DNA of 64,000 nt from Amoebophrya sp. A120 (lineage: Eukaryota; Sar; Dinophyceae; Syndiniales; Amoebophryaceae), in assembly GCA_905178155.1 (NCBI GenBank), contig CAJINV010000016.1, forward strand, positions 977,591 to 1,041,590. Reading direction: 5' to 3'. Below the pieces are notes generated by a model. That model was not told where the DNA came from. It did not search any database and saw only the letters and a list, made by a program, of their open reading frames with translations. Shown here piece by piece: positions 22,401-33,900 of this stretch; the first letter of the stretch is position 1; each line of letters opens with the position of its first letter. Both the position numbers and the translations under genes were made by a program.

Positions 22401-23937
22401 TGGAATTTATGTCTGTGAGGTAGAGATCGTGTTTGAGTTCGAGTAGTTGCGGTCGAACGCTCATGGCACGTCCATGAGAATTTGATGCTCGTACTACCAC
22501 TAATTATCATGTGAGCATGGTAGATGAAGAAGGAGAAGACAATGCCGGAAATGTGAAAAAAAAATCAGGTTGATGAGGACGGGTCCGGCGTGTTATCCAA
22601 GGACGAGGTTAAGCACTTGTTTCAATTAAAACTCGGCGCCGATAACGTGGATGAGAAACTGTTCGAGACTACCTGGACGGCCCTGGATACCGACGGGAGT
22701 GGATACGACAGTGCACAACTCCCCCTCCCCCTCATTTGTCATGCAAAATACCCACTCCACCCGTTGCCTCTTGGCATTGTTTGCATGATAAGTTCTGGTA
22801 GCCCAAATAGAACTGTAATCCAGTCGTGTAAATTTGTCATGCAAAGCCGGCATTTTTGCTGATGCTTGTATTGCTGTTCATCCAATACAAATGATGGAAA
22901 GATGCTGGAGTTGTGCACTGTCATAGTGGAAACATCGGGTACACCGAGTTTTTGTCCGCCGTCCTGGACAAGAACCTGCTGGCACAGGAGGAGACAATAA
23001 CCCGAGCGTTCGAGTATTTTGATTTGGACAATTCTGGAAAAATCGACCGCGACGAGCTTGTATCTTTTGCAAAAGTATCGTACTCGTACTAATTGCAGCT
23101 ACGCATGACAATTTTTTTTCCCAAGCTAAATCAGCATGACAAATTCCATTTGTCATGCTGCGCCAATTTGTATTGCAATTACTACTAGTACGATGCTTTT
23201 GCAGTTCATAGCCTGCAGTAGTGCTCGGCGACGCCGAGGTCGAGGCGGTGATGAAGAAATTGGATGTCGATGGGTCCGGACAGATTTCGCGGGACGAGTT
23301 TGGGGAGTTCGTGCGCCAGATAGCCGTATCCAATGCAAATATGTCTGGGTCAGGAAAGAATGGAATTTGTGATGCTACCTTCGGAGTCTACAAAAAATCT
23401 GTATTGCGTGAAGAGCAAACGAGGTCCAGTGTTTGCTACGCGGAGGTGAGGGCATTTCTGATGCGGTATGGACATCAGGAAGCCCCTGCAGAATCTGTGA
23501 TGCTACAACAGCATGCATCACGGACGTCATGGGTCATGCAACATCTGCATGACAAACTCCTGCATTCTTCCAGAGCCAGACATATTTGCATTTGATGAGC
23601 CGCAAACGCCGGTGGGTCTTCGGCCGGAGTAAGGTCCGGGCAGGGGAGCCGCTCTGGCTCGAAGATTGCGGCGCCCGACCGGTATACGTACGTGTCCGAA
23701 GCAGGAGGTCGCGCAACGTCAAACGCCGGAGGGGCGGCAAAGCCCCCGCGAGTCAGTGCTGCTGTTCCGGGCATCGTGGCTGCGGCCGGCCCGGGAGAAG
23801 ACGGGATAACAAAATCGAAAAGCAAGTTTGGACAGCAGAAGTCTATGGTGGTCAAGCAGGCTGCGCTAGCGTCAGTGAAATACACAAAAAAAGACTTGGA
23901 GCAAAGTTATGATGGGGAAGGATCCAGTAGCGACTAG
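19490..23937 (+). CDS. Calcium-dependent protein kinase (CDPK) with four EF-hands
   Basis: Exons 19490-19903, 20189-20398, 20641-20755, 20911-21224, 21490-21592, 21851-21981, 22238-22333, 22569-22703, 22931-23060, 23216-23326 and 23603-23937 give 697 residues. Kinase motifs in order: glycine loop GEGGFGSV, Lys in RAVKK (~135), catalytic HRDLKLEN (~226), DFG (~262), [31 protein letters not shown]-hand loops [36 protein letters not shown] and [12 protein letters not shown] follow, each with the expected acidic ligands. Known family: Ser/Thr kinases activated by Ca2+ binding to the EF-hands; typical of alveolates and plants. The N-terminus [14 protein letters not shown] lacks Gly2 for myristoylation but has Cys residues that could be acylated (inference). 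A ~110-residue Gly/Ala/Ser tail extends past EF4. Eight introners and two GT-AG introns. Confidence 0.93.
19904..20188 (+). other. Conventional GT-AG intron
   Basis: Donor AAG|GTATTG just after the ATP-binding Lys, acceptor CATCTTAG|GTC, phase 0. Confidence 0.8.
20399..20635. mobile_element. Introner, family G
   Basis: Left TATGGCGCTCTCAACTGTTA; right GTAACGTTTGAGAATCCCATA, imperfect inverted repeats. Perfect duplication TCCTG (20394-20398, 20636-20640). The only copy of this family in the window. Confidence 0.88.
20756..20905 (-). mobile_element. Introner, family B (reverse orientation)
   Basis: Left TATGCATTGCAAAAGCATCG, right CGATGCTTTTGCACAGGATA. Flanks GTCTT / GTCTC (4 of 5). Interior GCTGTTTTACC marks orientation. 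Confidence 0.92.
21225..21484 (+). mobile_element. Introner, family F
   Basis: Left TATGAACTGCAAAAGTGTCT + GGGTCTGG; right CCAGACCCAGACATTTTTGC...GATA. Perfect duplication CCCCG (21220-21224, 21485-21489). The interior segment CTCGAGAATCTGTGTTGC is inverted in the 40542 copy. Confidence 0.93.
21593..21845. mobile_element. Introner, family F
   Basis: Left TATGCATTGCAGATATGTCT + GGGTCTGG; right TCAGACCCAGACATTTTTGC...GATA. Perfect duplication ACTCG (21588-21592, 21846-21850). Confidence 0.93.
21982..22232. mobile_element. Introner, family F
   Basis: Left TATCAAATGCAAAAATGTCT + GGGTCTGG; right CCAGACCCAGACACTTTTAC...GATA. Perfect duplication TCTAC (21977-21981, 22233-22237). Confidence 0.93.
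22334..22568 (+). other. Conventional GT-AG intron
   Basis: Donor GAG|GTACTT, acceptor AAATCAG|GTT, phase 0, immediately before EF-hand 1. Confidence 0.85.
22704..22925. mobile_element. Introner, family H
   Basis: Left TACGACAGTGCACAACTCC, right GGAGTTGTGCACTGTCATA. Perfect duplication GTGGA (22699-22703, 22926-22930). It splits EF-hand loop 2 between DTDGSG and NIGYTE. Single copy here. Confidence 0.92.
23061..23210 (+). mobile_element. Introner, family B
   Basis: Left TATCTTTTGCAAAAGTATCG, right CGATGCTTTTGCAGTTCATA. Flanks GCTTG / GCCTG (4 of 5). Interior forward (CTAAATCAGCATGACAAA). Confidence 0.92.
23327..23597. mobile_element. Introner, family F, terminal TA mutated to TG
   Basis: Left TATCCAATGCAAATATGTCT + GGGTCAGG; right CCAGAGCCAGACATATTTGC...GATG. 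Perfect duplication AGCCG (23322-23326, 23598-23602). Confidence 0.9.
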
Positions 23938-25052
23938 TAGTAGGTTTTTTTTCAACAAAAATATGCGACTCATATTTGCTAAGAGGTTTATACATCTTAA
24001 TCTTTTCAAAAAGAACGACCCAGAAGACGGAGATACATTCATACTCATGTCTCGAAGAAGTAGAAGATCATTGGCCTACTTCGAGTTTCGCACGCACCTG
24101 TTGGCTCGCAGCACACTGTCTCTTATTCAGAATACTAGGTCAATCTGTGCTGTGACGCGTTTTTTTTTCCTTACCTCCAGTATAAAATTTTCCGCACTGC
24201 TAGTAGAACTGCCTTTGAGACGGTAGAAGCATAGCCATGGCCGGTTTCGCATTCGAGGCTCTGGGTGCGCGGTGCAAGTTTTCCATTCATGATAGTTAGC
24301 TGTCGGGGTACTTAAGAAAAACAACTTTTGCGCAGGTGCACGTGCACATAAAGAACATTACTAGCCTTGAGATGAAGAGCGCGACAGGAGGTCAACATAT
24401 TTTCCATAGTTGTTTATGTTCTGACCATAAGTATCATGCTCATGATATATTCCTACACGATGTCTACTCAGTATTTTCTGTTCGTGTTTCAGTGTCGTGA
24501 GACCACAAACAGCGCAAAACATCACTGTGTCTGTGTCATACGTATTTACCACTTATTGGATCTTCTTACATGCAGCTACGTCGGCGTGGTGACCCTGACC
24601 GCCACGGACGCGGCGATTTCTTCGCAAGTTGGAGTCATTGAGGCAACTGCGACACCTGTTCATTTTGTTCTGCCGACGCCTTCGCGTTTGAATTCGATCA
24701 TGAGTCCACATCGTCAGAATAAGTAGGAAGCAGCTTTAGGAAAAATGAAAATGAGGATGAAGAGGCCCCCCGTCGGGTCGTGGAGGTTCGGTCTACCTAA
24801 AAATTCATTGTTCCTGCCGTGAGTAGTTCTAGTTCACCACCAATTTGAATAGCTTATCTCGCTTTTTTTTGGAAGAACCACTCTCGTCTTTTTCGGTCGT
24901 CGTGTTTTATTGTTGTTGACATTCGATATGCTTATCCTTATGCAGTAGTTGATGTTGTATTACCAACAGGACAAGCTAAAGATTCATCATCATTCGATCC
25001 AGCATAACAAGTCCAAGTCATAAATATGAAGCTGTGCTGAGAGAGGAAGATC
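23938..25052. other. Intergenic region with a possible orphan exon
   Basis: Mostly AT-rich and without known domains. A stretch at 24575-24726, after an acceptor-like TTACATGCAG, encodes a 50-residue Thr/Val/Ala-rich segment ending in TAG. It could be a terminal exon of an unseen transcript, but I cannot connect it to an upstream exon. Confidence 0.25.
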
Positions 25053-27212
25053 ATGCCATCTACTTCCGTGCGCGCCGTGCTGCCCACTAGCACCGCAAAC
25101 CAAGCTTCGTCGTTGATGTTCCGGCACCACCCCCACTCCCACCATCCCCGGATCATCTCCCGTCAGCACCCGTTGGTAAAGCACCTCCGTGACCTCCGGC
25201 GCAACCGGCACTATCGCAACGCCGAGACCTTGTTTGTGAAAGGCGGCAATTTGATCGCCAGCTCGCCCGTGGCGCCTCGCAGGATTGTGGTGCCGTTGTT
25301 GGGAGCCGGAGATAGAAGTACTTATTGGGATCGGGATGATCATGATATTAATTCTACAGCTAGTGCTGCTGCTGTAAGAACAAGGGACGAGGCGTTATTT
25401 TTAGCCGAGGACCACAGCGCGAATGATTCTGTCGCCAGCGAAAGCGCCAGTCCCCCTGAGAGAGTGCACCAGGCGCCGGTATCGAGCAGGAGCAACGGCG
25501 ACATTTTGCCCAACCTGGAGGCTGCAGTGGAGCATCGTTGGCCTGGACAGAGGGTGGAGATCACAAGACTACCGGCGGAGCTGCTTGAATACATTGTCGC
25601 TGACGGGCCTTCCGATGCCAGAACAACAATCGGGGGAAGGGCTGGTCGTGGCAACACTCTGGGCCCGCAGTGGCGCCATCATGATCTACTTCACAGAAAC
25701 TCACACAACTACCTCGAACGTGAAAGAAGACCAAAATTATGTGACGAGGAGGAGGACACAGCATGCGCACCAGGACGGCCCTCGACGGGTTTCTCGTCGG
25801 GAGTTGGACATCAAGAAGGAAACTCAGTGGCAGATGAGGACAACTACAACGGCAACGGGATAATGAACACCGTACTGCCCAGAAAAATGAACGATCACTC
25901 CGGCATCGTCCCGAGAAAACACGGCGCAACCCCAGAACAAATGTTGCAGCAGTGCTTTCGCAGCTGCTGTGGTGCAGCAGGGATCATGGAATCTAGTACC
26001 ACTGCCGGGTCAGGATCATCTACACCTGCACTACGAGAACTACAACTCGGTGGACCACCAGCGCCGACAGCCAAAGCTGCTCACTTCGATGGCCTGATCG
26101 TCGCAGAGCTGGACCGTCCGGAGAGCAAGGATGAGGCGACGCTATTCATCTCCAACAAGAACTCTCATCTTGTTCACTGTTCTTACAACCAGAACGAACT
26201 CGCAGACTCAGAATCCAACAACTCCTCGACCAAAAATCACGGACTGAGGCTGGTGCTGGCCCTCGACAACATTCAATACCCAGACAACATGGGGCAACTG
26301 ATAAAGCTCGCGAGCGCCTACAAGTTTGACGCGGTCTTCACTACCCCGTGTTCCGTATCGCCACTGAACTGGCGTAGTTTGCACTACTCGGGGCTGTTGC
26401 CGAACTGGGGGCTTCCCTGGGTGGTATGCTGTGCAAAAGTAGCGTACTCGTATTACTACACTCACAAAAATCAATGATGAAAATCCGGCACAACTACATG
26501 ACAAACCTCCTACTAACTTCCCAACCTAAATCAGCATGACGGATTTCAGTTGTCAACATGCTGCGACAACTTGTAATTATGGCGCAAAAAGAGTTACTTA
26601 CTAGTAGAGACCGCGAGAGTTGTAGTTGTACGAGGATCATACACATACTTTTGCAAAAATTCATATCTGGAGGGGTGCACCAACGTGAAGCGAGATTTGT
26701 TCGAGAAGATCGTGCAAAAACACAACCTGCTCCCCATCGTGGCCAGCAGTGACGAGGGAATTAGCACCACATTGCAGTCGATTTTCTCGGACAAGACGTG
26801 CCGACACTACTTGGGAGGTGCTGGCGGTGGTGGTCGTGTGGGTAAAAACAAGAATAACTTCGACGGGTTGTGCCTGATCCTAGGCTCGGAGTCTTTTGGC
26901 CCTTCTCCGTACTGCATGGAAAACAGTATTATGAACTGCAAAAGTAAGTATCGTACTCGTAGTAATTGCTGCTATGCATGACTAATCTCTCTCTTAAGGG
27001 AAAACAGCATTACAAGTTTCATTTGTAATGCTTAGCGAATTTGTAATGCAATTTATACTAGTACGATGCTTTTGCACAGGATAAGTATAAAAATCCGCGT
27101 GCCCATGGCGTCGACCCTGCTCCAGTCACTGAATGTACATGTGGCAGGGGGCATTTTGATGGAGGAAATCCGGACCCAGGTGGATAGGTACTTTTTTGCA
27201 AATCACGCATGA
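25053..27212 (+). CDS. SpoU/TrmH-family RNA 2'-O-methyltransferase
   Basis: Exons 25053-26424, 26671-26929 and 27089-27212 give 584 residues. The N-terminal part (HPLVKHLRDLRRNRHYRNAE...FVKGGNLI) resembles the RNA-binding leader of TrmH proteins. The C-terminal part carries the three SpoU motifs: LVLALDNIQYPDNMGQLIK (motif 1), LILGSESFGPSP (motif 2), and IRVPMAS...SLNVHVAGG (motif 3), which form the knotted AdoMet site in this family. Known reaction: methyl transfer from AdoMet to a ribose 2'-OH of tRNA or rRNA. The target RNA cannot be told. A ~300-residue low-complexity insert makes it much longer than bacterial homologues. The N-terminus may be a targeting peptide (inference). Two family B introners split the catalytic domain. 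Confidence 0.88.
26425..26665 (+). mobile_element. Introner, family B, diverged
   Basis: Left TATGCTGTGCAAAAGTAGCG, right ACTTTTGCAAAAATTCATA. At 241 bp it is longer than most family B copies. The flanks GGTGG / TCTGG share only 3 of 5 bases, but the frame between the SpoU exons is conserved across it. Confidence 0.8.
26930..27083 (-). mobile_element. Introner, family B
   Basis: Left TATGAACTGCAAAAGTAAGT, right CGATGCTTTTGCACAGGATA. Perfect duplication AGTAT (26925-26929, 27084-27088). Joined exons read M-E-N-S-I-K-I-R-V-P-M. Confidence 0.92.
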
Positions 27213-27987
27213 GGACCACGCATGTATAGTTTAATCTTCTAAGATGAAGATCGTCAAAGATGACGAAAACGTGAACGTGTCGAGATAATATCACGGGCGG
27301 CTGCGATGGATTTTTATCGTGCCCACGTGGTAACCTACATATAACGAAAACGAATAGATTTGATTTTGCCTAAGTCCTGGTAAACAATGTTGCGCACGCA
27401 ATAAAAAGAAATGAGTGGACCCCTGGAAGGCCGCGAAAAAAGATTTCCATGTAGTTGTCTGCAGTTTGTTGCCCCTCCGCTGGGGAGCATGACTGTTGAG
27501 AAGGTCTATTCCCGACAGCAAGTCGAAGTCGTGACGAGAAAGGCAAAAAGAGCCGTGGAAGAGAAAAAACAATAAAGTGAAAAAGCTTGGCGTGTCAAAT
27601 AAAGCGTTAGTTTTTCAAATAGAGAATTGCGTTGTAGTACTTGCACTATTATACAGAAGTAGCTGCACCTGCAGAAGGACTGCACGAGTGGTGGTCAAAC
27701 TGTTGCTTCTTACAGCGAGGAGAGGTCCTTTAAGTATAGCTCACAATGAATGACAACATGAGACGGTGAACTGAACACCTATCAAAACCGACACCACAGT
27801 TGAATTCTTTACTGAAGTATTTTTGTTGTTGCACCTGTAAGAATTTCTTGTTCGTATCTATACGTACCTCGTCTTGGTGTCGTGGTTCGCCGCACATTTT
27901 TCAAATCAACCGCAGAGCTCTCAAAGGTTGTAAACTCGGAAACGTACTACAGCGACCAAAGGAACGAACAAAACTTTTGAATAAAAA
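27213..27987. other. Intergenic region
   Basis: About 0.8 kb of AT-rich DNA without a supported gene. The only ORFs are short and domain-free. Confidence 0.4.
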
Positions 27988-30900
27988 ATGCCCGAGTCCC
28001 GCGTGAACCCGGCACCAGATCCTGCGCATCTGCTGAGTGCGGAGCTCCCGAAGTTGGAGCTGCCGAAGGAGAATGCAGATGTTGGGGCAGTGGAGAATGT
28101 TTTTGGCAGTAAACAAGGCGAGAACATCTTCAATGCAGGTGCTGGCGGGGAAAAAATGGAGCAGCCGGGAAGTAGTAACGCAGCGGACTTGAACAATGAG
28201 TTTTCCGGTGCAGATGGAGGAGAATTCCTCCTTCCAAACGAAGTCGGATTGTTTGACAACGAGGCACAACTTCAGCCGCAACAAGAGGAGGAAGACGCAC
28301 CGGAGCCGGTGAATCTGTATGTATGCATTGCAAAAATCACGACATCGCAATCTGGATCTCGTCGCATAAGGAAATTCAAGTTTTCATCAATATGTTTGAA
28401 TCTCGTATACTATAACTATGAAGAAATTCAAATTTTCATATGTTTGATTCTGCATGTTAGCAGCCCTTTCGAAGTTCTTTGCTTGGGAGACTTTGTCATG
28501 CGTTACTATTTCATACCGTTGCGAAGTAAATATGTTTGCAATGCATGGCATGATGTGATCGACGAGCTTGACTTGGCCGCGATGTTAGAGGGTGACCAAA
28601 AAATGCTGAAGACGGAACAGGTAAAGTACTATATCGCTTTACAGGATGTTGATAGACTACATAGCTTCATTTTTTAAGGAAGAGAAGGAGAAGGGGGCTA
28701 GGGCTTGTTGATGACGCATTGAGTTTGACGAGTTGATGTCCCAGGAGGTGCTTTTCACCACTACTTCTTCACTGGTAATTCCAATTCGATTTCCAAGAAT
28801 TATTAGCATAACTCCCACACGACAACTTTCCCCATGAAATAAACCGATCAGATTCTGCAGACGCTGACCGACACTTTTATCTCCTCCGAAGTGCTGGTGG
28901 TGTCGAAAATTGTATGAGATTGCGCAGTATGCATTGCAAGAATGTCTGGGTCTGGAACATGGCAACTTGTCATGCCAAGTCTGAATCATGCAAAAATCTG
29001 TATTGCATGACTCCCAAAAGCTGTCCACTTTTGTCCAAGTTGGGAGGCAGTTTCTCATGCAGGAAATGCATGATCTGTCATGCTACGTCCTTCATTCCAG
29101 ACCTCATAGGTCATGTAAAACCTGCATGACAAGCGTGCATGCTTCCAGACCCAGACACTTTTGCAGTTGATACGCAGCTACTAGAAGTTCCACATAGGCT
29201 CTTATTCTTTGGTGTGGAGGACGAGGAGGTCGTGTAAAATAAGTGCTAGAATTTTATTCTCGTCACTTCTACTGTCTTTGCTCTTTGGCAAACGGCACTG
29301 GTAGTTTGTATCCGACAACTTGGTTCAACATCTGGAAGCCCAAAGAGGACCGGCACGAGAGACCGACCAGTCAGTGTGTCGTGAAGTAGATCTTCAATGA
29401 ATTCATCTGTGTGATGAAATTGATGTCAAGAAGCAGAACACGAAGCTGAAATAAGTAACTCGGGGTGTGGGACGTCGAGTTGTGCATTCTCATACATTGG
29501 AAACCGCGTGCAAGAGGTGATTGAGGAATTTGGGTACCAAACGAAAGCCAATGTCCTGGCGAAGAAGTTGATCGCGAGTTGGAAAGGTATGAATTTATCT
29601 AGAGAACGGGGGTCGGGGTGCTGGATGATTGTTTATACGTGTTTTCTTTTGCGAGGAGATTTGCATCCATTTGGCAGCTGCTCCTTTTCCTCATACGTTT
29701 TTTCATGCGGATCCGGATGCGCAAGAACAGGCGTCGTAATGCAATGAAAATGATGCGTCAAAAACATGAAGATAGTAGGCGCAGTTTTGAGTCCTCTCTA
29801 CTTTCACCAAATGTCTTGCATGAAAAACCACACGACAGACACTTCTCCCAACGACAAGCCGCGTCCATCGGCGCAGGTCGCGTACTTTGACGGCGAACTG
29901 GAGAACGAAGCTGGCGAGCTGGAGAAGGTCTGCGTGTGGCCCGACCTGATTGGCGGGCCTAGCTCCAAAAACAAGATGAAGCAGGCCGGCGCTGGTGGGG
30001 AGAACAAGATGAAAAGCAAGAAGCCAAAGGAGAGAAAGGCAAAAGGTGCAAACAAGCCGAAGGCGAACAAGCAGCCCAAGAAACAAGCGATGAAGAAGAA
30101 ATCCGATCTGGCGCTGCCGGATCTGAACTTCGAAGCCGATGAAGAAGAGGGCGGCTCTACGCCTAGCCTGACCAGCGAGGACGAGGGTGAGGAGGAAGAT
30201 ATGAATTGCAAAAGTATCCGTATCGTACTAGTTGTAAATCGTATTACAAATTTTCTCAGCATGATACATGGAGTTTGTCATGGTGATTTTCCTTGAGAGT
30301 TAAAATTTGTCGTGCATAATTGCGATTACTAGTACTACGGGCGGGATACTTTTGCACTCTATAGAAGATGGATACAAAAACCCGGACTTACCGGAGAAGG
30401 AAGAGAAGAAGGAGCTGGCAAAGCAGAAAAAATATCCCGTGCAAAAGTATCGTGCTTATTCGTATTGAAAATCACCCTCGACGCTGGTGCAATGATGCAT
30501 GAGAAGCCTCCTTCCCATAAGTAAATCAGCATGACAAACTACGCAGGACGAATTTTGTTTGTGATGCAATTCCTACTAGAACAGTGGAGTGCTTTTGCGA
30601 CGCATAAGAAAAAGTTGGCCCGGACGAAGACGATGGATGGCAGTGACGAGGAGCAATTTGAGTGGGACGTAAGAAAAATGAATTGAGAATTTAAAATTTA
30701 GCGAGCTTATTTGACGTGGTACAACGAGTACGACGTATTGGTTGTGATCCTGCATGTAAGTATTAGGTAGTTTATTTTCTATTCTTTCCACTATGAATGA
30801 ATGAATCTTGAATGCCAGCGGCAAGAGGCGACGCCAACGGCAAACTCCCCCCTGGTGGCCGGGCACTGCTAAAGCGGGCGGTGAAACGTCACTAGGGGTG

Positions 30901-33900
30901 TAGGAGTTGGTTTACCACTACTACAGAATCATTTACCACTGAGAATTACACTACAGTATGTGAGAGGCTTTACCGCTCACCTTGAGAAGCGCGCGCGTCA
31001 TTCTATTCTTTCCACTACAGAAACTAACACATCTGCATATCAGCATGATGTGGAATTATCGTGCACCTGTATGACAGAATGAGCAGCAGGATTACGACAT
31101 GAAACAAAATGAATTTCAACACAGAAACCGGACGACAAATCGGCGGCAGGCGGGGCCGCGCAGTCATCCAAGCATGTCCCCCTGAGTAAAACGGAAAAAG
31201 CGACTGGAGGGTTGTTGAAGCGCAGGACCCGCAAGGTCGTTGGTGGAGCTGCTGCGGGGAGCAAGAACGAGGAGGGGGTAGAGGAAAACAAAAAACCAAA
31301 CACGAAGGGGAAAGGAAAGGAAAAGAAAGTATTGCAGTGTTTTTCGATTTTATGCTGTCAAACTGATGTTGAACTTAGCGCGGCGTTGTTTGATACTTGC
31401 AGTGCCAGTGCCAGGTAGTAGCTTCTGCCATACTACCAGGCACTTCTCCTGAATAAATTCTAAAAAAAGCTTCTACATAATTACCAGGCCACCAGCAAGG
31501 AGTCCTCCGCCACCTCCAGCAAGGCAAAAGTCGAGGACGACCTCGAAGTTTCTTCCAAGTCCAAGAGCAAAAGCACTACCTCCAAGGTCGCCATGAAGTC
31601 CTCCACCGGCGCGGCCGCGGCCAGTGGAACAAAGAAAGGCTCGAAGGAGTCAGCATCCTCTACTTCCGGAGCCGACAAAAACTACACGACCCTGGACGCC
31701 GACGTTCTGCTCGCGGAGGACCAGGATGATCCGGCTTCCTCGAGCAAAGCGATGAAACGGAAAATGAACAACAACTCGAAGATGAGCAAGGTGGGACAAC
31801 AAGATGACTATGCAATGCAAAAGCATCGTACTCGTAAAGTAATTGCAGTTATGCATTACAAATTCAGGTATTAAGGTAAATCCGCATTACAAATTCCATT
31901 TCTAATGCTGAGAAACTTTGTATTGCAATTACTACTAGTACGATGCTTTTGCAGAGGATAATGACAGCGAACAGATGTCATCTCCTATCGCGGAAAATAA
32001 ACAGAAACAGGATGCAGCAGCTGAGATGAAGCAAGCGAAATCCAAATCGAAATCTACCAACGCGAAGATCGAAGCGTCTGTTGCGGCGGAAAAAAGCAAA
32101 CAGGAACAAGAGGAACAATCGAACTCTGACGCAGCTGGTGAGCCGGCGTCGAAGAAGCGGAAGATGACAAAATACCCAGTGCAAAAGTATCGTACTCGTA
32201 GTAATTGCGGTCATGCATTACAAATCTCGTTTCCAAGGCAAATCAGCATGACAACTTGCGTTTGTCATGCTGAGGGAATTTGTCATGCCATTTATACTAG
32301 TACGATACTTTTGCACTTCATACAAAAGGTGCGGGAACTGCAAAAGCAAAAGGCTCTAGTACGACCTCCGCGGGAGGTGGAGCGAGTGCGAGTGGAAAGG
32401 TGAGCAAGCAAGCGTCAAAGCAGTCGTCGAAGATCAGTGTGGAGAAGGAGCAAGAAGCTGAACCAGTGGAGAAAAGCGCCGCTGGTGCGACCTCGTCCAA
32501 AATCGCGAAATCCAAAAGCAAGGAGCCCGCTTCTGATGCAGTCGTGTTGAACAAAAAAGCAAGCAAAGCCTCCACGATTTCCGCCTCGTCGAGTGTAGCA
32601 GTAGCCGTGATGAAGAAAGATCTCCAAGAACAACCAGAACAACCGGAAAAGTCCAAGTCGAAATCCTCAAAAGCGCCGGCGATGAAACAAGCCCCCGCGG
32701 CCGCCGCTTCCTATCAAATGCAAAAATGTCTGGGTCTGGAAGGTTGCAACTTGTGACGCTGTCTCTGGAAGGTAAAAAAGATCTGTATTGTATGACCAGC
32801 AAGTAGAGCAGGAGTGCAGTTTGTGCTGCGCGGAGTGGGCGTTTCTCATGCGGAATACGCATCAGAAGGTCCTTCAAATCTGTGACGCTAGGTCATGCAT
32901 TACAGGCATCATGGGTTATGCAAAATATGCATGACAAACCCGGTCACAGCGGTTATGCAAAATATGCTGCATATGCATTACAGGCGTCACAGCGGTAGGA
33001 CCCAGAGAGGGCATTTTGTTCGCCGCAGAGATGCAGCGGGTGCAGATCGTGCGGGGACAGCAGAAAGAGTGCAAAGCCATTCCGGAAAACAGCCCGCCCG
33101 AATTACCAGAGGGCGACCACATTGCACTCCACACCGCTATTAGCTGGCATAGGCCGCAGGCGCCACAGCCGGCACAGAGCGGAGACGCGAGGCAGCCAGG
33201 CCGCGGCGAAAGGACGAAGCCGCTTGCCTTCAACGCGCGGCATTCGGAGCTTATCCCGACTGAAGGTGAGAGAGAGCGGGTGAAGATACTGAAAGGACAG
33301 AATGAATTTGAGGAGCGCCTCCCGTTTTCGGGAGTAATATCTTGGCCCAGGGGTACAAAAACGACAGAGGTTCTGGAGCCACTATTCGAGGGAGCACAGA
33401 TGCCCGACATCGAGCAGGTCGGCCTGGAAGGCATCCAGAAATGGGCGCAGGAAGTACTCTTGGACTCCGGTGCGTGCAGCTACGTACCGACTGAGCCGAC
33501 AGAGGATATGAGGCAGCTTTTTGAGCGACAGACACCCGGCCAGCGAGGAGGGAGAACAGAAGGAGCGAGCGGCGCGGACAAAAAGAAAGAAAAGGAGAGA
33601 GAGCATCGGTCAATGTTCGCGGGGCCGGTAGATGGATCGACGCTAGATAACGTCTACCAGCACGCGAAGCAGGCGAGAGAGCAGGTTCTTGGCGTCCGCC
33701 GCGGCGCACCGGCGGAGGAAATCAAGAAGATCAACGCCGGCACGGCCACGGCCCCCAGAGAGGTGGTCGGGGTTGAGGAGTGCACGAAAGAAATCTCCTT
33801 GGCTCATGTTTTCAAAAGCGAGCGAATCCGGCACGCCGAAGGAGAGCGCCATACGTTCAGCCCGGAGGAAATGCCGCGCGCCGTCACGCAGTTGACCGAG

